Assembly: GCA_024235595.1 (NCBI GenBank)
Contig: JACKMC010000003.1
Location: 248,001-312,000, forward strand
Reading direction: 5' to 3'
Source: Zoogloeaceae bacterium
Lineage (GTDB): Bacteria; Pseudomonadota; Gammaproteobacteria; Burkholderiales; Rhodocyclaceae
DNA length: 64,000 nucleotides
Position 1 is the stretch's first letter; each line of letters starts with the position of its first letter. This document shows, piece by piece, positions 16,565 through 25,126 of this stretch. The notes below the pieces were generated by a model. It did no database searches and was not told the origin of the DNA. It saw only the letters and a program-made list of their open reading frames with translations. Both the position numbers and the translations under genes were made by a program.

Positions 16565-16608
16565 TTTGCACATTTTAAACATCAAACGTGCAAATGCAAC
16601 ATATTCAG
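16565..16608 (-). promoter_or_regulatory. Promoter and operator of the Xre-RES operon
   Basis: On the minus strand a TTGCAT box, 16-base spacer and TAAAAT box form a good sigma70 promoter just upstream of the antitoxin. A perfect inverted repeat, TTTGCAC (16565-16571) and GTGCAAA (16588-16594), brackets the -10 box, the arrangement expected for an autorepressor operator. The stretch is far more AT-rich than its flanks. Confidence 0.6.
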
Positions 16609-16618
16609 CGTGCACACG

Positions 16619-17035
16619 CTACTCAAGCTTGCAACCCACCGCAGGTCTGATCGACCGTGCCACCTCACGGTGGTCGAGCGTCAGCGCAACACAACGACCA
16701 TTTTCGAGCGCTTCTCCAGCGTCGCGCACCGACACCATCCGTCCGTCGTCGAGTCGCACGCGGTACTCGGTCGTGACCCGCCGCTCACCGCCTCCAAACA
16801 CCTGCCCGAGATCCACGCTGACACCAAGCCCGAACACGCTGCCTCCACCCGACCCCCCGGCTGCGCCAACGCCGACGCTCACCCCCTTGCCGGCTGCGCC
16901 ATCGACAAGGACGAGCTGGTCCACGATCACGCCCAGCACGCGCCGGTTCTGAGCCTCGTTGCCGAAAGACGCACACCCGCCCACGCCGACGACGAGGAGC
17001 ACGCCCGACACGAACACCCGACGAACGATTTTCAT
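16619..17035 (-). CDS. Glycine-rich outer-membrane lipoprotein
   Basis: A 138-residue predicted lipoprotein: MKIVRRVFVSGVLLVVGVGGCASFG places the lipid-modified Cys near residue 21. A Gly/Val-rich central run (GVGAAGGSGGGSVFGLGVSV) resembles a glycine-zipper membrane segment, as in SlyB/YcfJ-type proteins. The C-terminal part is a small domain (TTEYRVRLDDGRMVSVRDAG). I use the ATG at 17035; a GTG at 17044 would add three residues. It starts 9 bases after the purT stop, so the two are co-transcribed, with no obvious functional tie. Function is unknown. Confidence 0.78.
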   Translation of the reverse strand: MKIVRRVFVSGVLLVVGVGGCASFGNEAQNRRVLGVIVDQLVLVDGAAGKGVSVGVGAAGGSGGGSVFGLGVSVDLGQVFGGGERRVTTEYRVRLDDGRMVSVRDAGEALENGRCVALTLDHREVARSIRPAVGCKLE

Positions 17036-17044
17036 GGCTGGCAC

Positions 17045-18244
17045 TCAGTCTCGAACGGGTCGTACAAGGCTTGCCGCCAGGCTGGCCCGCCGGCGGGCTT
17101 CGGCAACGTCGTCCGCATTCGCAACAGCTACGCCCATCCGCCGCCGTGCGAAGGCCTCCGGCTTGCCGAAAAGCCGCAGATCGCTGCGGGGCACGGCAAG
17201 CGCCTCGGCCACGCCCTCGAAGGCGATGGCCGTGCCGTCGACACCTCCGTAAATCACCGCCGAGGCGCCCGGCTCACGCAAGCACACATCCACTGGCAGG
17301 CCGAGAATCGCACGGGCGTGAAGCTCGAATTCCGAGAAGCGCTGCGAGCACAGCGTGACCAGGCCCGTATCGTGCGGGCGCGGGCTGATCTCCGAGAACC
17401 ACACCTCGTCACCGCGAACGAACAACTCCACGCCGAACAATCCGCGCCCGCCCAGATTGCCGGTAACCATGGCCGCGATTTCTTCAGCACGCCGACGGGC
17501 GCGAACACTCATCGCCTGCGGCTGCCAGGACTCGACATAGTCGCCGCCAAGCTGCCGATGTCCCACTGGTTCGCAGAAATAGGTGGCGATCTTCCCGGCC
17601 CCGTCATTTGCACGCACGGTAAGCAGAGTGATCTCGTACTCGAAATCGATGAAACCCTCGACGATGACCCGCCCCCGATCCACCCGACTGCCGGCTGAGG
17701 CATGGGCCCATGCCTTTGCGATGTCGTCCGGCCCCTCGAGCAGCGACTGACCCTTTCCCGACGAAGACATGACCGGCTTGACCAGGCAGGGATAGCCGAT
17801 TTCCCGCTCGATCGAGGCCCGAAGCTCGTCCTCGCTGTCCGCAAAACGAAACGGTGATGTCGGCACTCCAAGGGTCTCGGCAACCAGACGGCGAATGCCT
17901 TCCCTGTCCATGGTGAGCAGAGCGGCGCGGGCGGTGGGGATGACCTCCACCAGCCCCTCGGCCTCGACCTCCAGCAGCACCTCGGTCGCGATCGCCTCGA
18001 TTTCGGGCACCACCAGATGCGGGCGCTCGGCTTCGATCAATGCACGCAGCGCGATTGGATCGCTCATCGAAATCACATGGGCACGATGAGCGACCTGGTG
18101 TCCCGGCGCATCGACATAACGGTCTACCGCGATGACCTCGACACCCAGGCGTTGCAAGGCAATGATCACTTCCTTGCCGATTTCGCCTGCGCCCAGCAGC
18201 ATCACGCGCAGGGCGTTTGGCGACAGTGGTGTTCCGATTCTCAT
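17045..18244 (-). CDS. purT: Formate-dependent phosphoribosylglycinamide formyltransferase PurT
   Basis: PurT is an ATP-grasp enzyme that makes formyl-GAR from GAR, formate and ATP in purine synthesis, the folate-independent alternative to PurN. The 399-residue length is right. Signatures are VMLLGAGEIGKEVIIALQRLG (N-terminal GAR-binding fold), HLVVPEIEAIATE, the ATP-grasp segment YPCLVKPVMSSSGKGQS, VIVEGFIDFEYEITLLTVR, FGVELFVRGDEVWFSEISPRPHDTG (in part), and the ALAVPRSDLRLFGKPEAF C-terminus. It is followed by a small lipoprotein gene. Confidence 0.97.
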   Translation of the reverse strand: MRIGTPLSPNALRVMLLGAGEIGKEVIIALQRLGVEVIAVDRYVDAPGHQVAHRAHVISMSDPIALRALIEAERPHLVVPEIEAIATEVLLEVEAEGLVEVIPTARAALLTMDREGIRRLVAETLGVPTSPFRFADSEDELRASIEREIGYPCLVKPVMSSSGKGQSLLEGPDDIAKAWAHASAGSRVDRGRVIVEGFIDFEYEITLLTVRANDGAGKIATYFCEPVGHRQLGGDYVESWQPQAMSVRARRRAEEIAAMVTGNLGGRGLFGVELFVRGDEVWFSEISPRPHDTGLVTLCSQRFSEFELHARAILGLPVDVCLREPGASAVIYGGVDGTAIAFEGVAEALAVPRSDLRLFGKPEAFARRRMGVAVANADDVAEARRRASLAASLVRPVRD

Positions 18245-18595
18245 TGAGGCTCCTCTGTTTGCGGCCGATCATAGCACCGCAGAAAGGGCGAGCCCGTCGA
18301 TGGCAGGCATCTGCAACGGATTGGGTGGGAAGCGAGTAGCTCGGCGTCCGGCAAGAAGACCCGGTTGCGCGCCGCCTTGCGAGCGTGCTCATATGCCACG
18401 AGCTCTTCAGGCGGGCGCCTCACGGATCAAGCGGAGGCTGCGACAGGCCGGTATCGATCTGTCGCGAAACAGGGGCCGGAACTCGACCCGGCGGATCAAG
18501 ACCTCATCGCCGTCAGCCAGGCGGTCGTCGATGGCCCACTGCGGGTGGCGCCTGGTGGAGAACAAACGGCCGCAGACCCTCCTGCGCTGGCACCC
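18245..18595. other. Intergenic region with a coding-like stretch at 18407-18595
   Basis: A 351-base gap between purT and the Crp/Fnr-type gene, both leftward. From just after the regulator stop to a TGA at 18407 the minus strand has one open frame of about 60 codons with high G/C at third positions (it includes WAIDDRLADGDEVLIRRVEF). It has no good start or known family, and may be a gene remnant. The purT-proximal part holds its promoter. Confidence 0.35.
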
Positions 18596-19282
18596 TCAGC
18601 CGGCGCAGGCGCGCAGCAGGTGGCGGTCCATGACTTCGATACAACGCCCCTGCGAACGAATCAGCCCGTCGCGCGTGAGCCGTCCGAGCACGCGCGAAAA
18701 GGTTTCGGGGGTCACGTTCAACTGGGCGGCGATCTCTTGCTTGTTCGATGCCAGCTGCAACTCGTAGTGGTCCGATGAGTTCGGCGTCTGCTGAACCAGG
18801 TAGTGCGCAACCCGCTGGGTGCTGTTGCGCTGCACGCAGTTCTCCATGCTCTCCATCAAGGCATCCATGCGCGTGCTCAGGCTGCAGAGAAGCACACGGG
18901 CGAGCGCGCTGTCGGCTGCCATGGCCTCGTCGAGGACCTGCCTGCGCAAGCGCAGGCCCACGGTATCTCGGGTGCTCTGCGCCGAGAATCGCCTGCTTCC
19001 CGCCAGCAGCACACACTCCTCGCCAAAGCTCTCGCCGTCCCTGATGGTACTGATCAGTTTCTCGGTGCCGCTGGCGGAAAGGAAAAACAGCTTTATTTCG
19101 CCATCAATGACCAGGTGCATCCCGTCGGGCGTGTCGCCCTTGTGGAACAACATTTCGCCGCGGGAGATCCGGTAGAGACTGGCGCCCGACTCGAGTTCAT
19201 GAAGTGTTTCCGAATCCAGCGAGGCGAATTGGTCCAGCCCCGAGAGAACATGTCGAACATGATCTTTGCTTTGCGGACACAT
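18596..19282 (-). CDS. Crp/Fnr family regulator, Dnr-like
   Basis: A 228-residue Crp/Fnr-type transcription factor. The N-terminal cyclic-nucleotide-binding fold includes SRGEMLFHKGDTPDGMHLVIDGEIKLFF (in part) and GESFGEECVLL; the C-terminal helix-turn-helix is SNKQEIAAQLNVTPETFSRVLGRL. The ETFSR recognition helix has the Fnr-type E..SR pattern, predicting a TTGAT-N4-ATCAA target. It lacks the four-Cys Fnr iron-sulfur set (only Cys2 and one internal Cys seen), so a Dnr-like NO/heme sensor is more likely. The ATG at 19282 is preferred to a TTG at 19309. Divergent from narXL. Confidence 0.88.
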   Translation of the reverse strand: MCPQSKDHVRHVLSGLDQFASLDSETLHELESGASLYRISRGEMLFHKGDTPDGMHLVIDGEIKLFFLSASGTEKLISTIRDGESFGEECVLLAGSRRFSAQSTRDTVGLRLRRQVLDEAMAADSALARVLLCSLSTRMDALMESMENCVQRNSTQRVAHYLVQQTPNSSDHYELQLASNKQEIAAQLNVTPETFSRVLGRLTRDGLIRSQGRCIEVMDRHLLRACAG

Positions 19283-19384
19283 GACTTCTTTGCGCTCCCA
19301 AGGTTGCAACTCGATTTATGCTCGCAGTGTAAGAACATCCGCGCGCGCGTGAAGGGGCACAGTTGTCGACAAAATCAGTCGGAT

Positions 19385-19400
19385 TACCTCCATGGAGGTA
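19385..19400. promoter_or_regulatory. Perfect 16-bp palindrome matching a NarL 7-2-7 site
   Basis: TACCTCC-AT-GGAGGTA. NarL/NarP bind inverted heptamers (E. coli consensus TACYYMT) spaced by two bases; each heptamer here matches 6 of 7 positions. It lies between the divergent Dnr-like gene and narX, 102 bases from the regulator start and 163 from narX, so it could serve either. Confidence 0.6.
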
Positions 19401-19563
19401 TGCAGCCTGACTTGCAAGCACTTGTTTCATCAGCCCTTTGCATTCGCACAGGCAAGGCAATTACCCTCGTCAAGGCGAAGGTGGTATTCCGAATATTCTG
19501 GCCTGGTCTGTGTGTTGCGCGCCCGAATGGGCGAGAATCAGGCAATCATCAACGAGATACCGC

Positions 19564-21516
19564 ATGCCTACCCGCCCGGCGCCCGACTGGCGCCATTCGA
19601 TCGTCAGTAGAACATCCATGGCCATCGCCGGAATCGCGACGATCGGCGTGATCGTGATCGGCACCTCCGAGCGAATCGCCGAACGCATCCAGGGCAGCGG
19701 TGTGTCGATCAACGAAGCAGGGAGCCTGCGCCGGGTCAGCCACAGGTTGGTCAATCTCGCGTTGACCGCCACCGCGGCACAAGGGCAGGAGAAGCTGCGC
19801 GAGGCCATCGGAGCGTTCGATGTCGCGCTGCAGTCGAATACCCTGCGTGAGGCAATCGAACGGACCGCCTCCGATGAAATGACTGCGACCTTCGAGCAGA
19901 TTGCCACCTCGTGGCAGACCCAGGTCAAGCCACACCTTCTCGCCTACGCCAGCAAGCCCGGCACCACCCTCGCCGAAGCAACCAGCCTCCTCGCCGAGAT
20001 CGATCAGCTCGTCATTTACATCGACGACCTGGTCAGGCACCTTGAAACCGACACGGAGGACCGAATCCGTCATCTACGGCTGACCCTCGCCGCATCGCTG
20101 GCGCTCATCCTGATCCTGGTAGTGCCGACGCTGATCCTGCTTCGCCGCCGCGTTGCGCTGCCGATGGAGCAACTCATTGCCGGTGCCGGCCGCGTGGCGC
20201 GCGGCGATTTCACTTCGCCGATCGGCTACACGGCCAGCGACGAACTCGGATATCTCGCCAGGTCCTTCGATCTCATGTCGACACAACTGGCCAGCCTGTA
20301 CAACAGGATGGAGCATCAGGTGGAGGCAAAGACCGCCGAGCTCAGTCGCAGCAACCGCTCGCTCAAGCTGCTCTACGACTCGATTTCCCACCTTTACAAT
20401 GCTTCGAATCGTCCCGAAAGCTACCGCAAGGTGCTCGACGACCTAGAAGAGGTCCTCGGGCTGTCGGGAAGCATGTTGTGCCAATTGCCGAAGCACCAAG
20501 GCACAGCGTCCATTGTCACCTCGACAATCGGTGATTGTGAGGACCGAAGCATCGCTGCGTGCCTGAAGTGCCCTGAATTCGACGGACAGGCGTCCATTGT
20601 GCCTCGACGCAGGAAGCTCGAGGCGAAGGTGCCGGTGACCGACAAGGAAAGCACGCCGCTGCTTAAGGTGGTGCGCCCGAATGGCGTCTCCGCCCGGCTC
20701 CGCCAGCTCCCGCTGGTGGATGCAGACCGGCGCTACGGAGTGCTTCGCGTGCTTCTCGAGGCGCACCAGGAACTCGAACCATGGCAGGAAATGCTGCTGG
20801 AGGCGGTGGCACGCCATATCGGGATCGCCCTCGGGATCTCGTTCCAGTCCGAACGCGATCGCCTGGTTGCCCTGCAGGAAGAGCGTTCGACGATTGCCCG
20901 CGAACTTCACGATTCGCTTGCACAGTCGCTTTCCTACATGAAGATCCAGGCGAGCCTGCTGCAACCCTTGCTCAGCGACCCCGAGCGCAGCGCGCAAGCA
21001 CAGGTGGTGCTGAATGACCTGCGCGAAGGGATCAACTCCGCCTATCGACAGTTGCGGGAACTGCTGTCGACCTTTCGTCTGGGCATGGAGGGCGATTTCC
21101 TGAATCTGCTCAACGTCACCGTCGATGAATACCGGGCGCGCAGCGGTGTGCCAATCAGCCTGGAGACCAGGCTGGAGGGCTGCCATCTGACGCCCAACCA
21201 GGAAATTCACTCGCTGCACGTGGTGCGCGAGGCCTTGTCGAACATGACGCGTCACGCACGGGCAAGCCATGCACGGATCGTGATCGAATACCGTGACCCC
21301 AACGAAGTGGTCGCGATAATAGAAGACGATGGTGTCGGGCCATTTGCTTCGACAGGCGAACTTGGTGGCCACCATGGCACGTCCATCATGAAGGAACGCG
21401 CGCGCACCCTTGGCGGCAGCGTGAATGTCGCTCCACGCGAAGGCGGGGGAACGCGCGTAACGCTGAGATTCCCAACCGTAGCGACTGCTGCCGAAGCGCA
21501 GGCCGACCATGTCTGA
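19564..21516 (+). CDS. narX: Nitrate/nitrite sensor histidine kinase NarX
   Basis: Two-component kinase of the NarX type, 650 residues from the ATG at 19564. TM1 spans about residues 17-34. The periplasmic P-box SINEAGSLRRVSHRL (48-62) is the nitrate-binding motif of NarX/NarQ. TM2 is near 173-193, followed by HAMP (about 194-245). The central module has a Cys cluster (C325, C333, C336: DCEDRSIAACLKCPEF), as in NarX. The HisKA_3 site is ARELHDSLAQSLSYMK with His449; the ATPase domain follows (NMTRHARASHARI, EDDGVG). It overlaps narL by eight bases. Confidence 0.95.
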   Translation: MPTRPAPDWRHSIVSRTSMAIAGIATIGVIVIGTSERIAERIQGSGVSINEAGSLRRVSHRLVNLALTATAAQGQEKLREAIGAFDVALQSNTLREAIERTASDEMTATFEQIATSWQTQVKPHLLAYASKPGTTLAEATSLLAEIDQLVIYIDDLVRHLETDTEDRIRHLRLTLAASLALILILVVPTLILLRRRVALPMEQLIAGAGRVARGDFTSPIGYTASDELGYLARSFDLMSTQLASLYNRMEHQVEAKTAELSRSNRSLKLLYDSISHLYNASNRPESYRKVLDDLEEVLGLSGSMLCQLPKHQGTASIVTSTIGDCEDRSIAACLKCPEFDGQASIVPRRRKLEAKVPVTDKESTPLLKVVRPNGVSARLRQLPLVDADRRYGVLRVLLEAHQELEPWQEMLLEAVARHIGIALGISFQSERDRLVALQEERSTIARELHDSLAQSLSYMKIQASLLQPLLSDPERSAQAQVVLNDLREGINSAYRQLRELLSTFRLGMEGDFLNLLNVTVDEYRARSGVPISLETRLEGCHLTPNQEIHSLHVVREALSNMTRHARASHARIVIEYRDPNEVVAIIEDDGVGPFASTGELGGHHGTSIMKERARTLGGSVNVAPREGGGTRVTLRFPTVATAAEAQADHV

Positions 21517-22156
21517 AACCCGACACACCGTTCTCATCGTTGACGACCACCCGCTGTTTCGTCGCGGACTCACCCAGTTGATCCAGACGATCCCGAGTCT
21601 CGAGCTGATCGGCGAGGCGTCCGGCGGCAGCGAGGGAATCGAGCTACAGAAAGCGCTTCAGCCCGACCTCATGTTGCTCGATCTGAACATGCGCGATATC
21701 AGCGGCCTCGAGGTCCTCAAGGCGGTGAAGGCGAGCGAGACCGACACGCGGGTAATCATGGTCACGGTCTCGGACCACAGCGACGACCTCGTCGCTTCAC
21801 TGCGCGCCGGCGCGGACGGCTACCTGCTCAAGGACATGGAGCCGGAACAGATGATCGACAGCCTCGAATCGGCAGCGCATGGCAAGGTCGTGGTCTCGGA
21901 GAGCCTTACTCATCTGCTGGCCAATGCCCTGCGCGGCGAGTCGCGGCCGGAAAACACCACTGATGCGGGCCTTACCGAACAGGAACTGCGAATTCTCGAG
22001 CATGTCGCCAGCGGCCTGAGCAACAAGCTGATCGCGCGCGAGCTCGATATTGCCGAGGGCACGGTCAAGGTGCACGTCAAGCATATCCTGCGCAAGCTCA
22101 ACTTCCGTTCGCGCGTCGAGGCTGCGGTATGGGCCGTCGGGCGGCTCAAGAGCTGA
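21509..22156 (+). CDS. narL: Nitrate/nitrite response regulator NarL
   Basis: A 215-residue response regulator with receiver and LuxR-type DNA-binding domains. The acidic pocket is VDDHP and the phospho-acceptor is Asp58 (LMLLDLNM). The HTH runs LTEQELRILEHVASGLSNKLIARELDIAEGTVKVHVKHILRKL (in part here), the usual NarL layout. It overlaps narX and so is co-translated with its kinase. NarL should bind heptamer sites, including the palindrome upstream of narX, in response to nitrate. It could be named NarP by position, but the NarX partner favours NarL. Confidence 0.94.
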   Translation: MSETRHTVLIVDDHPLFRRGLTQLIQTIPSLELIGEASGGSEGIELQKALQPDLMLLDLNMRDISGLEVLKAVKASETDTRVIMVTVSDHSDDLVASLRAGADGYLLKDMEPEQMIDSLESAAHGKVVVSESLTHLLANALRGESRPENTTDAGLTEQELRILEHVASGLSNKLIARELDIAEGTVKVHVKHILRKLNFRSRVEAAVWAVGRLKS

Positions 22157-22174
22157 ACGTCACTTGTCGGCGCC

Positions 22175-22714
22175 TCAGCCCTTTAGTCGATCGAAACTCA
22201 CCTGGACAGCCGCCTCTCCCGACGAGAACCACAGTTCGCCATCCTGGACGGTCACCTGCAACTGCATCCCGCGCTCGGCCATCCCGGCCAGGCCGCGCGA
22301 GGCGTCCTGCGGCACCGCGAGTACGGTGAGATTGTCCAGCCGTTCGAGCGCAGTGCGCTGATTCTGCCACCACACCTCCGCCGCCCGACCGCCGTAAGCG
22401 AGCAGCACCACCCGCTCGGCGCGCCCCGAGGCCTTGCGCAGGACGCGCTCGTCCGGCAGACCGACCTCGATCCACAAGCGGATCTCGCCGCCATAGTCCC
22501 TGAGCCACAAGGCCGGCTCGTCTTCGCTCGAGAGCCCCCGGCCGAACTCCAGCCGCTCGTCCGCATACAGCGCAAAGGCCAGCAACCGGACCATCATCCG
22601 CTCGTCGGTCTCGGAGGGGTGCCGGGCCAGGGTCAGTCCGTGCTCGGCATAGTAGTGCCGATCGAGGTCGGAAACACTCAAGGAGCCCTTGAATATCGTA
22701 GCGCGCAGTGCCAT
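22175..22714 (-). CDS. yaeQ: YaeQ family protein
   Basis: A 179-residue YaeQ protein; the family has a PD-(D/E)XK nuclease-like fold but an unsettled function. Signatures are the N-terminal MALRATIFKGSLSVSDLDRHYY, the HPSETDERMMVRLLAFALY helix, EDEPALWLRDYGGEIRLWIEVGLPD (in part) with the acidic residues of the fold, and AAVQVSFDRLKG at the end. It sits one base after the MazG-like gene stop on the same strand, so the two form an operon, convergent with narL. Confidence 0.92.
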   Translation of the reverse strand: MALRATIFKGSLSVSDLDRHYYAEHGLTLARHPSETDERMMVRLLAFALYADERLEFGRGLSSEDEPALWLRDYGGEIRLWIEVGLPDERVLRKASGRAERVVLLAYGGRAAEVWWQNQRTALERLDNLTVLAVPQDASRGLAGMAERGMQLQVTVQDGELWFSSGEAAVQVSFDRLKG

Positions 22715-22715
22715 C

Positions 22716-23105
22716 TCAGTCCTTGTCCGCCGAGCGGGCGGCGTGCTTCAGGCGGTTGTATTTCTCGCGCGAGCCACGGCTTGCCGCGACAGGGTATTTC
22801 GCTGCGTTCTTCGCCAGCTTGTGCCGCGCGGCGGTCGCCAGGTCGATGCCGGTGCGATCGGCGATCAGCAACAAGTAAAGCAGGATGTCCGCACATTCGT
22901 CCGCCAGGGCCTCGCGGGACGAAGGCTGCGACGGCAGCGCATCGATCTCGGCATCCGACTGCCACTGGGTGAGTTCGAGCAATTCGGCGGCCTCGAGATT
23001 AACCGAAGCAATCAGGTTGCGGAGCGAGTGAAACTGGGCCCAGTCGCGCTCATCGCGAAATGCACACACCAGTCTGCCAAGCTCCTTGAGGTCATCGTCC
23101 TTCAT
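22716..23105 (-). CDS. MazG-like nucleotide pyrophosphohydrolase
   Basis: A 129-residue all-alpha NTP pyrophosphatase of the MazG/RS21-C6 (dCTPase) type, which cleans non-canonical nucleotides. The metal-binding helices are NLEAAELLELTQW (E..E) and ALADECADILLYLLLIADRTGID (E..D). AARHKLAKNAAKYP is the substrate-side ending. I use the ATG at 23105 since the longer frame adds an unrelated N-terminus. It precedes yaeQ by one base. Confidence 0.87.
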   Translation of the reverse strand: MKDDDLKELGRLVCAFRDERDWAQFHSLRNLIASVNLEAAELLELTQWQSDAEIDALPSQPSSREALADECADILLYLLLIADRTGIDLATAARHKLAKNAAKYPVAASRGSREKYNRLKHAARSADKD

Positions 23106-23330
23106 CGTCGAAGCGCCATCGGTTGCCAGGCCGGCACTATAAACCCTGATGGCCGTGGCGGCGCTGCCGCATCGCAAAAGCGCTGCGACGGCGCAGCGAC
23201 GATCCGCGAAACGCGCCCGGCAGGCAGAAGGAGCTCACTTCATCGACTTGCCTCGAGGTGCGGCGCTTGCAGCCCCCTGCCGGCCCGGGCACATTCGCAT
23301 TATGATTGATGGTCTCTCAAAGGATCGAAC

Positions 23331-23852
23331 ATGACCCAATCTCTCGTTCTCACCGTGATTGGCGATGACCGCCACGGCCTCGTCGAAAAACTGGCTTCGA
23401 CCATCAGCAAACATGAAGGCAACTGGCTGGAATCGTCGATGTCACGACTGGCAGGCAAATTCGCGGGCATCGTCCGGGTCGAGGTAGCGGATGAGCAGGC
23501 CGCCCGGCTCAGGCAGGCTCTTGCCGATCTGCCGGACCTGCGCGTCATCGTGGAGGCCAGCGGCCCCGAAACCGCAAAGAGTGTCGGCGCAAGATTCACC
23601 CTGCAACTGGTCGGCCATGACCGCATCGGGATCGTTCGTGAAGTGACCACCGTGCTCGCCCGCCACGCGATCAACGTCGAGAAGCTCGTTACCGGAACCG
23701 CCAGCGCCCCGATGTCCGCGGAAACCCTGTTCAAGGCCGAAGCGGAGCTGCTGGCGAGCCCCGGTTTCGACAGCGCCGCCCTGCAGAGCGATCTCGAGCG
23801 CATCTCAGCCGACCTCATGGTCGACATCGACCTCGCCAACGCTGACACCTGA
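23331..23852 (+). CDS. GcvR-like ACT-domain regulator
   Basis: A 173-residue protein with two ACT domains (about residues 5-75 and 90-165), like glycine cleavage system regulator GcvR. Clear landmarks are LVLTVIGDDRHGLVEKLAST and, in the second repeat, FTLQLVGHDRIGIVREVTTVL. ACT domains bind amino acids or act in protein contact, and GcvR antagonises GcvA in E. coli. There is no DNA-binding domain and no gcv gene nearby, so the pathway assignment is uncertain. A LysE-type gene begins 26 bases downstream. Confidence 0.85.
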   Translation: MTQSLVLTVIGDDRHGLVEKLASTISKHEGNWLESSMSRLAGKFAGIVRVEVADEQAARLRQALADLPDLRVIVEASGPETAKSVGARFTLQLVGHDRIGIVREVTTVLARHAINVEKLVTGTASAPMSAETLFKAEAELLASPGFDSAALQSDLERISADLMVDIDLANADT

Positions 23853-23878
23853 ATCGCGCCGCCTGCTGGAAGCCCGTC

Positions 23879-24496
23879 ATGAGCATCGAGGGAGGCATCA
23901 CCTTCTTCCTGGCGATCTTCATTTTCGGGATTACGCCGGGGCCAGGCGTATTCGCGATTGTGGCCCGCGCGATGATTTTCGGGGCACCTTCGTGTACCGC
24001 ACTGGCCTTCGGCATGACCATCAGCGATGCGCTCTATCTGATCCTTGCCAGCCTCGGGCTTGCCGCTGTGGCACAGCACTGGAGCGAGCTGTTTTTCGCA
24101 ATTCGCGTTCTCGGCGCCGCCTACCTGCTCTACCTCGGCTGGAAGATGTTCGCTACCCGCCCGAACATCGATGGCACGCCCCCCCAGGCGATCCGCGGGG
24201 GCTGGCTGGCCAGCTTCGTCCAGGGCTTCCTCATCTCCGCCTCGAATCCAAAGGTCATCCTGTTCTACATTGCCTTTCTACCGACCTTCATGGATCTGAC
24301 GAAGCTGACCGCAGGCGACATGGCGGTGGCCTCGCTGCTCACGGTGCTTGCCCTGATGCTCGGCCTGATGCTCATCGCAGGCTGCGCGGCATGGGCCTCG
24401 ACCCGGCTCCGGACCCCGCGAGCCGTGCGCAGGCTCAATCGCGGCGCCGGCAGCATCTTGATCGCCGCCGGCGTGTACCTCGCGACCCGTCACTGA
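23879..24496 (+). CDS. LysE/RhtB family amino acid exporter
   Basis: A 205-residue inner-membrane exporter of the LysE/RhtB family. About six hydrophobic helices are visible. FGITPGPGVFAIVARAM near the N-terminus carries the TPGP motif, and SASNPKVILFYIAFLPTFMD is the second conserved segment. The substrate cannot be deduced, though the family exports amino acids such as threonine, homoserine or lysine. It follows the GcvR-like gene closely, and the pairing with an amino-acid-binding ACT protein suggests a common function (inference). Confidence 0.9.
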   Translation: MSIEGGITFFLAIFIFGITPGPGVFAIVARAMIFGAPSCTALAFGMTISDALYLILASLGLAAVAQHWSELFFAIRVLGAAYLLYLGWKMFATRPNIDGTPPQAIRGGWLASFVQGFLISASNPKVILFYIAFLPTFMDLTKLTAGDMAVASLLTVLALMLGLMLIAGCAAWASTRLRTPRAVRRLNRGAGSILIAAGVYLATRH

Positions 24497-24509
24497 ACAG
24501 GAAGAGCGC

Positions 24510-24962
24510 TCATGCGGGTCGCTTGAGCAGCAAATGATTGGCAATGAAGCTCAAGACCTTCTCGCCACGCTGATTGATTGCCTCATAGCGCATCCGGACG
24601 ATGCCGCGATCGGGCTTGGAGCGTGAGGGCTTGAGCTCCAGCACCTCGACCTCGGTGTGCAGCGTATCTTCCGGACGCACCGGCGCAAGCCAGCGAAGTT
24701 CGTCCAGGCCCGGCGAGCCGATGCTCGATTCGATGATGATGCCGCTCTGGATGAAAAGCCGGAAGCACAGCGCGATCGTCTGGAATCCGCTTGCGATCAG
24801 CCCTCCGTAGGGCGACCTCGCCGCGGCACCGGCATCGAGATGAAATGGCTGTGGATCGTAACGGAACGCGAAATCGATGATCGCACTCTCGGTGACGGTG
24901 CAACCCTGGCTCACGAAACGCGCGCCAACCGAAAAATCCTCGAACCAGTGGTTCTGATACAT
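24510..24962 (-). CDS. MaoC-like hot-dog fold dehydratase
   Basis: A 150-residue MaoC/NodN-type protein with a hot-dog fold, usually acting as an enoyl-CoA hydratase. The segment FAFRYDPQPFHLDAGAA has the conserved D-x(3)-H pair, followed by ASGFQTIALCFRL. I set the start at the ATG at 24962, which has GGAGG about six bases upstream; the ATG at 24974 overlaps that site. It is convergent with the LysE gene (13-base gap). The acyl substrate is unknown. Confidence 0.87.
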   Translation of the reverse strand: MYQNHWFEDFSVGARFVSQGCTVTESAIIDFAFRYDPQPFHLDAGAAARSPYGGLIASGFQTIALCFRLFIQSGIIIESSIGSPGLDELRWLAPVRPEDTLHTEVEVLELKPSRSKPDRGIVRMRYEAINQRGEKVLSFIANHLLLKRPA

Positions 24963-25126
24963 GCAGACCTCCATTCAAACGCGTGTCGCGGCCGAATCCA
25001 GATCTCGACACTGGACAGTCCCGAACGCAGTTGGCATTGCGACAAATGACGGTTCTTTGACCTCGATCACAAACAGTACTTCCCTCACGCGCACACTGAA
25101 TGTTTTACCCAAACGGAGGATACGAC

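Noticed and set aside
19300..19560. Fnr/Dnr box (TTGAT-N4-ATCAA) between the regulator and narX
   Set aside because: The best candidate, TTGTTTCATCAG near 19421-19435, has wrong spacing and poor matches.
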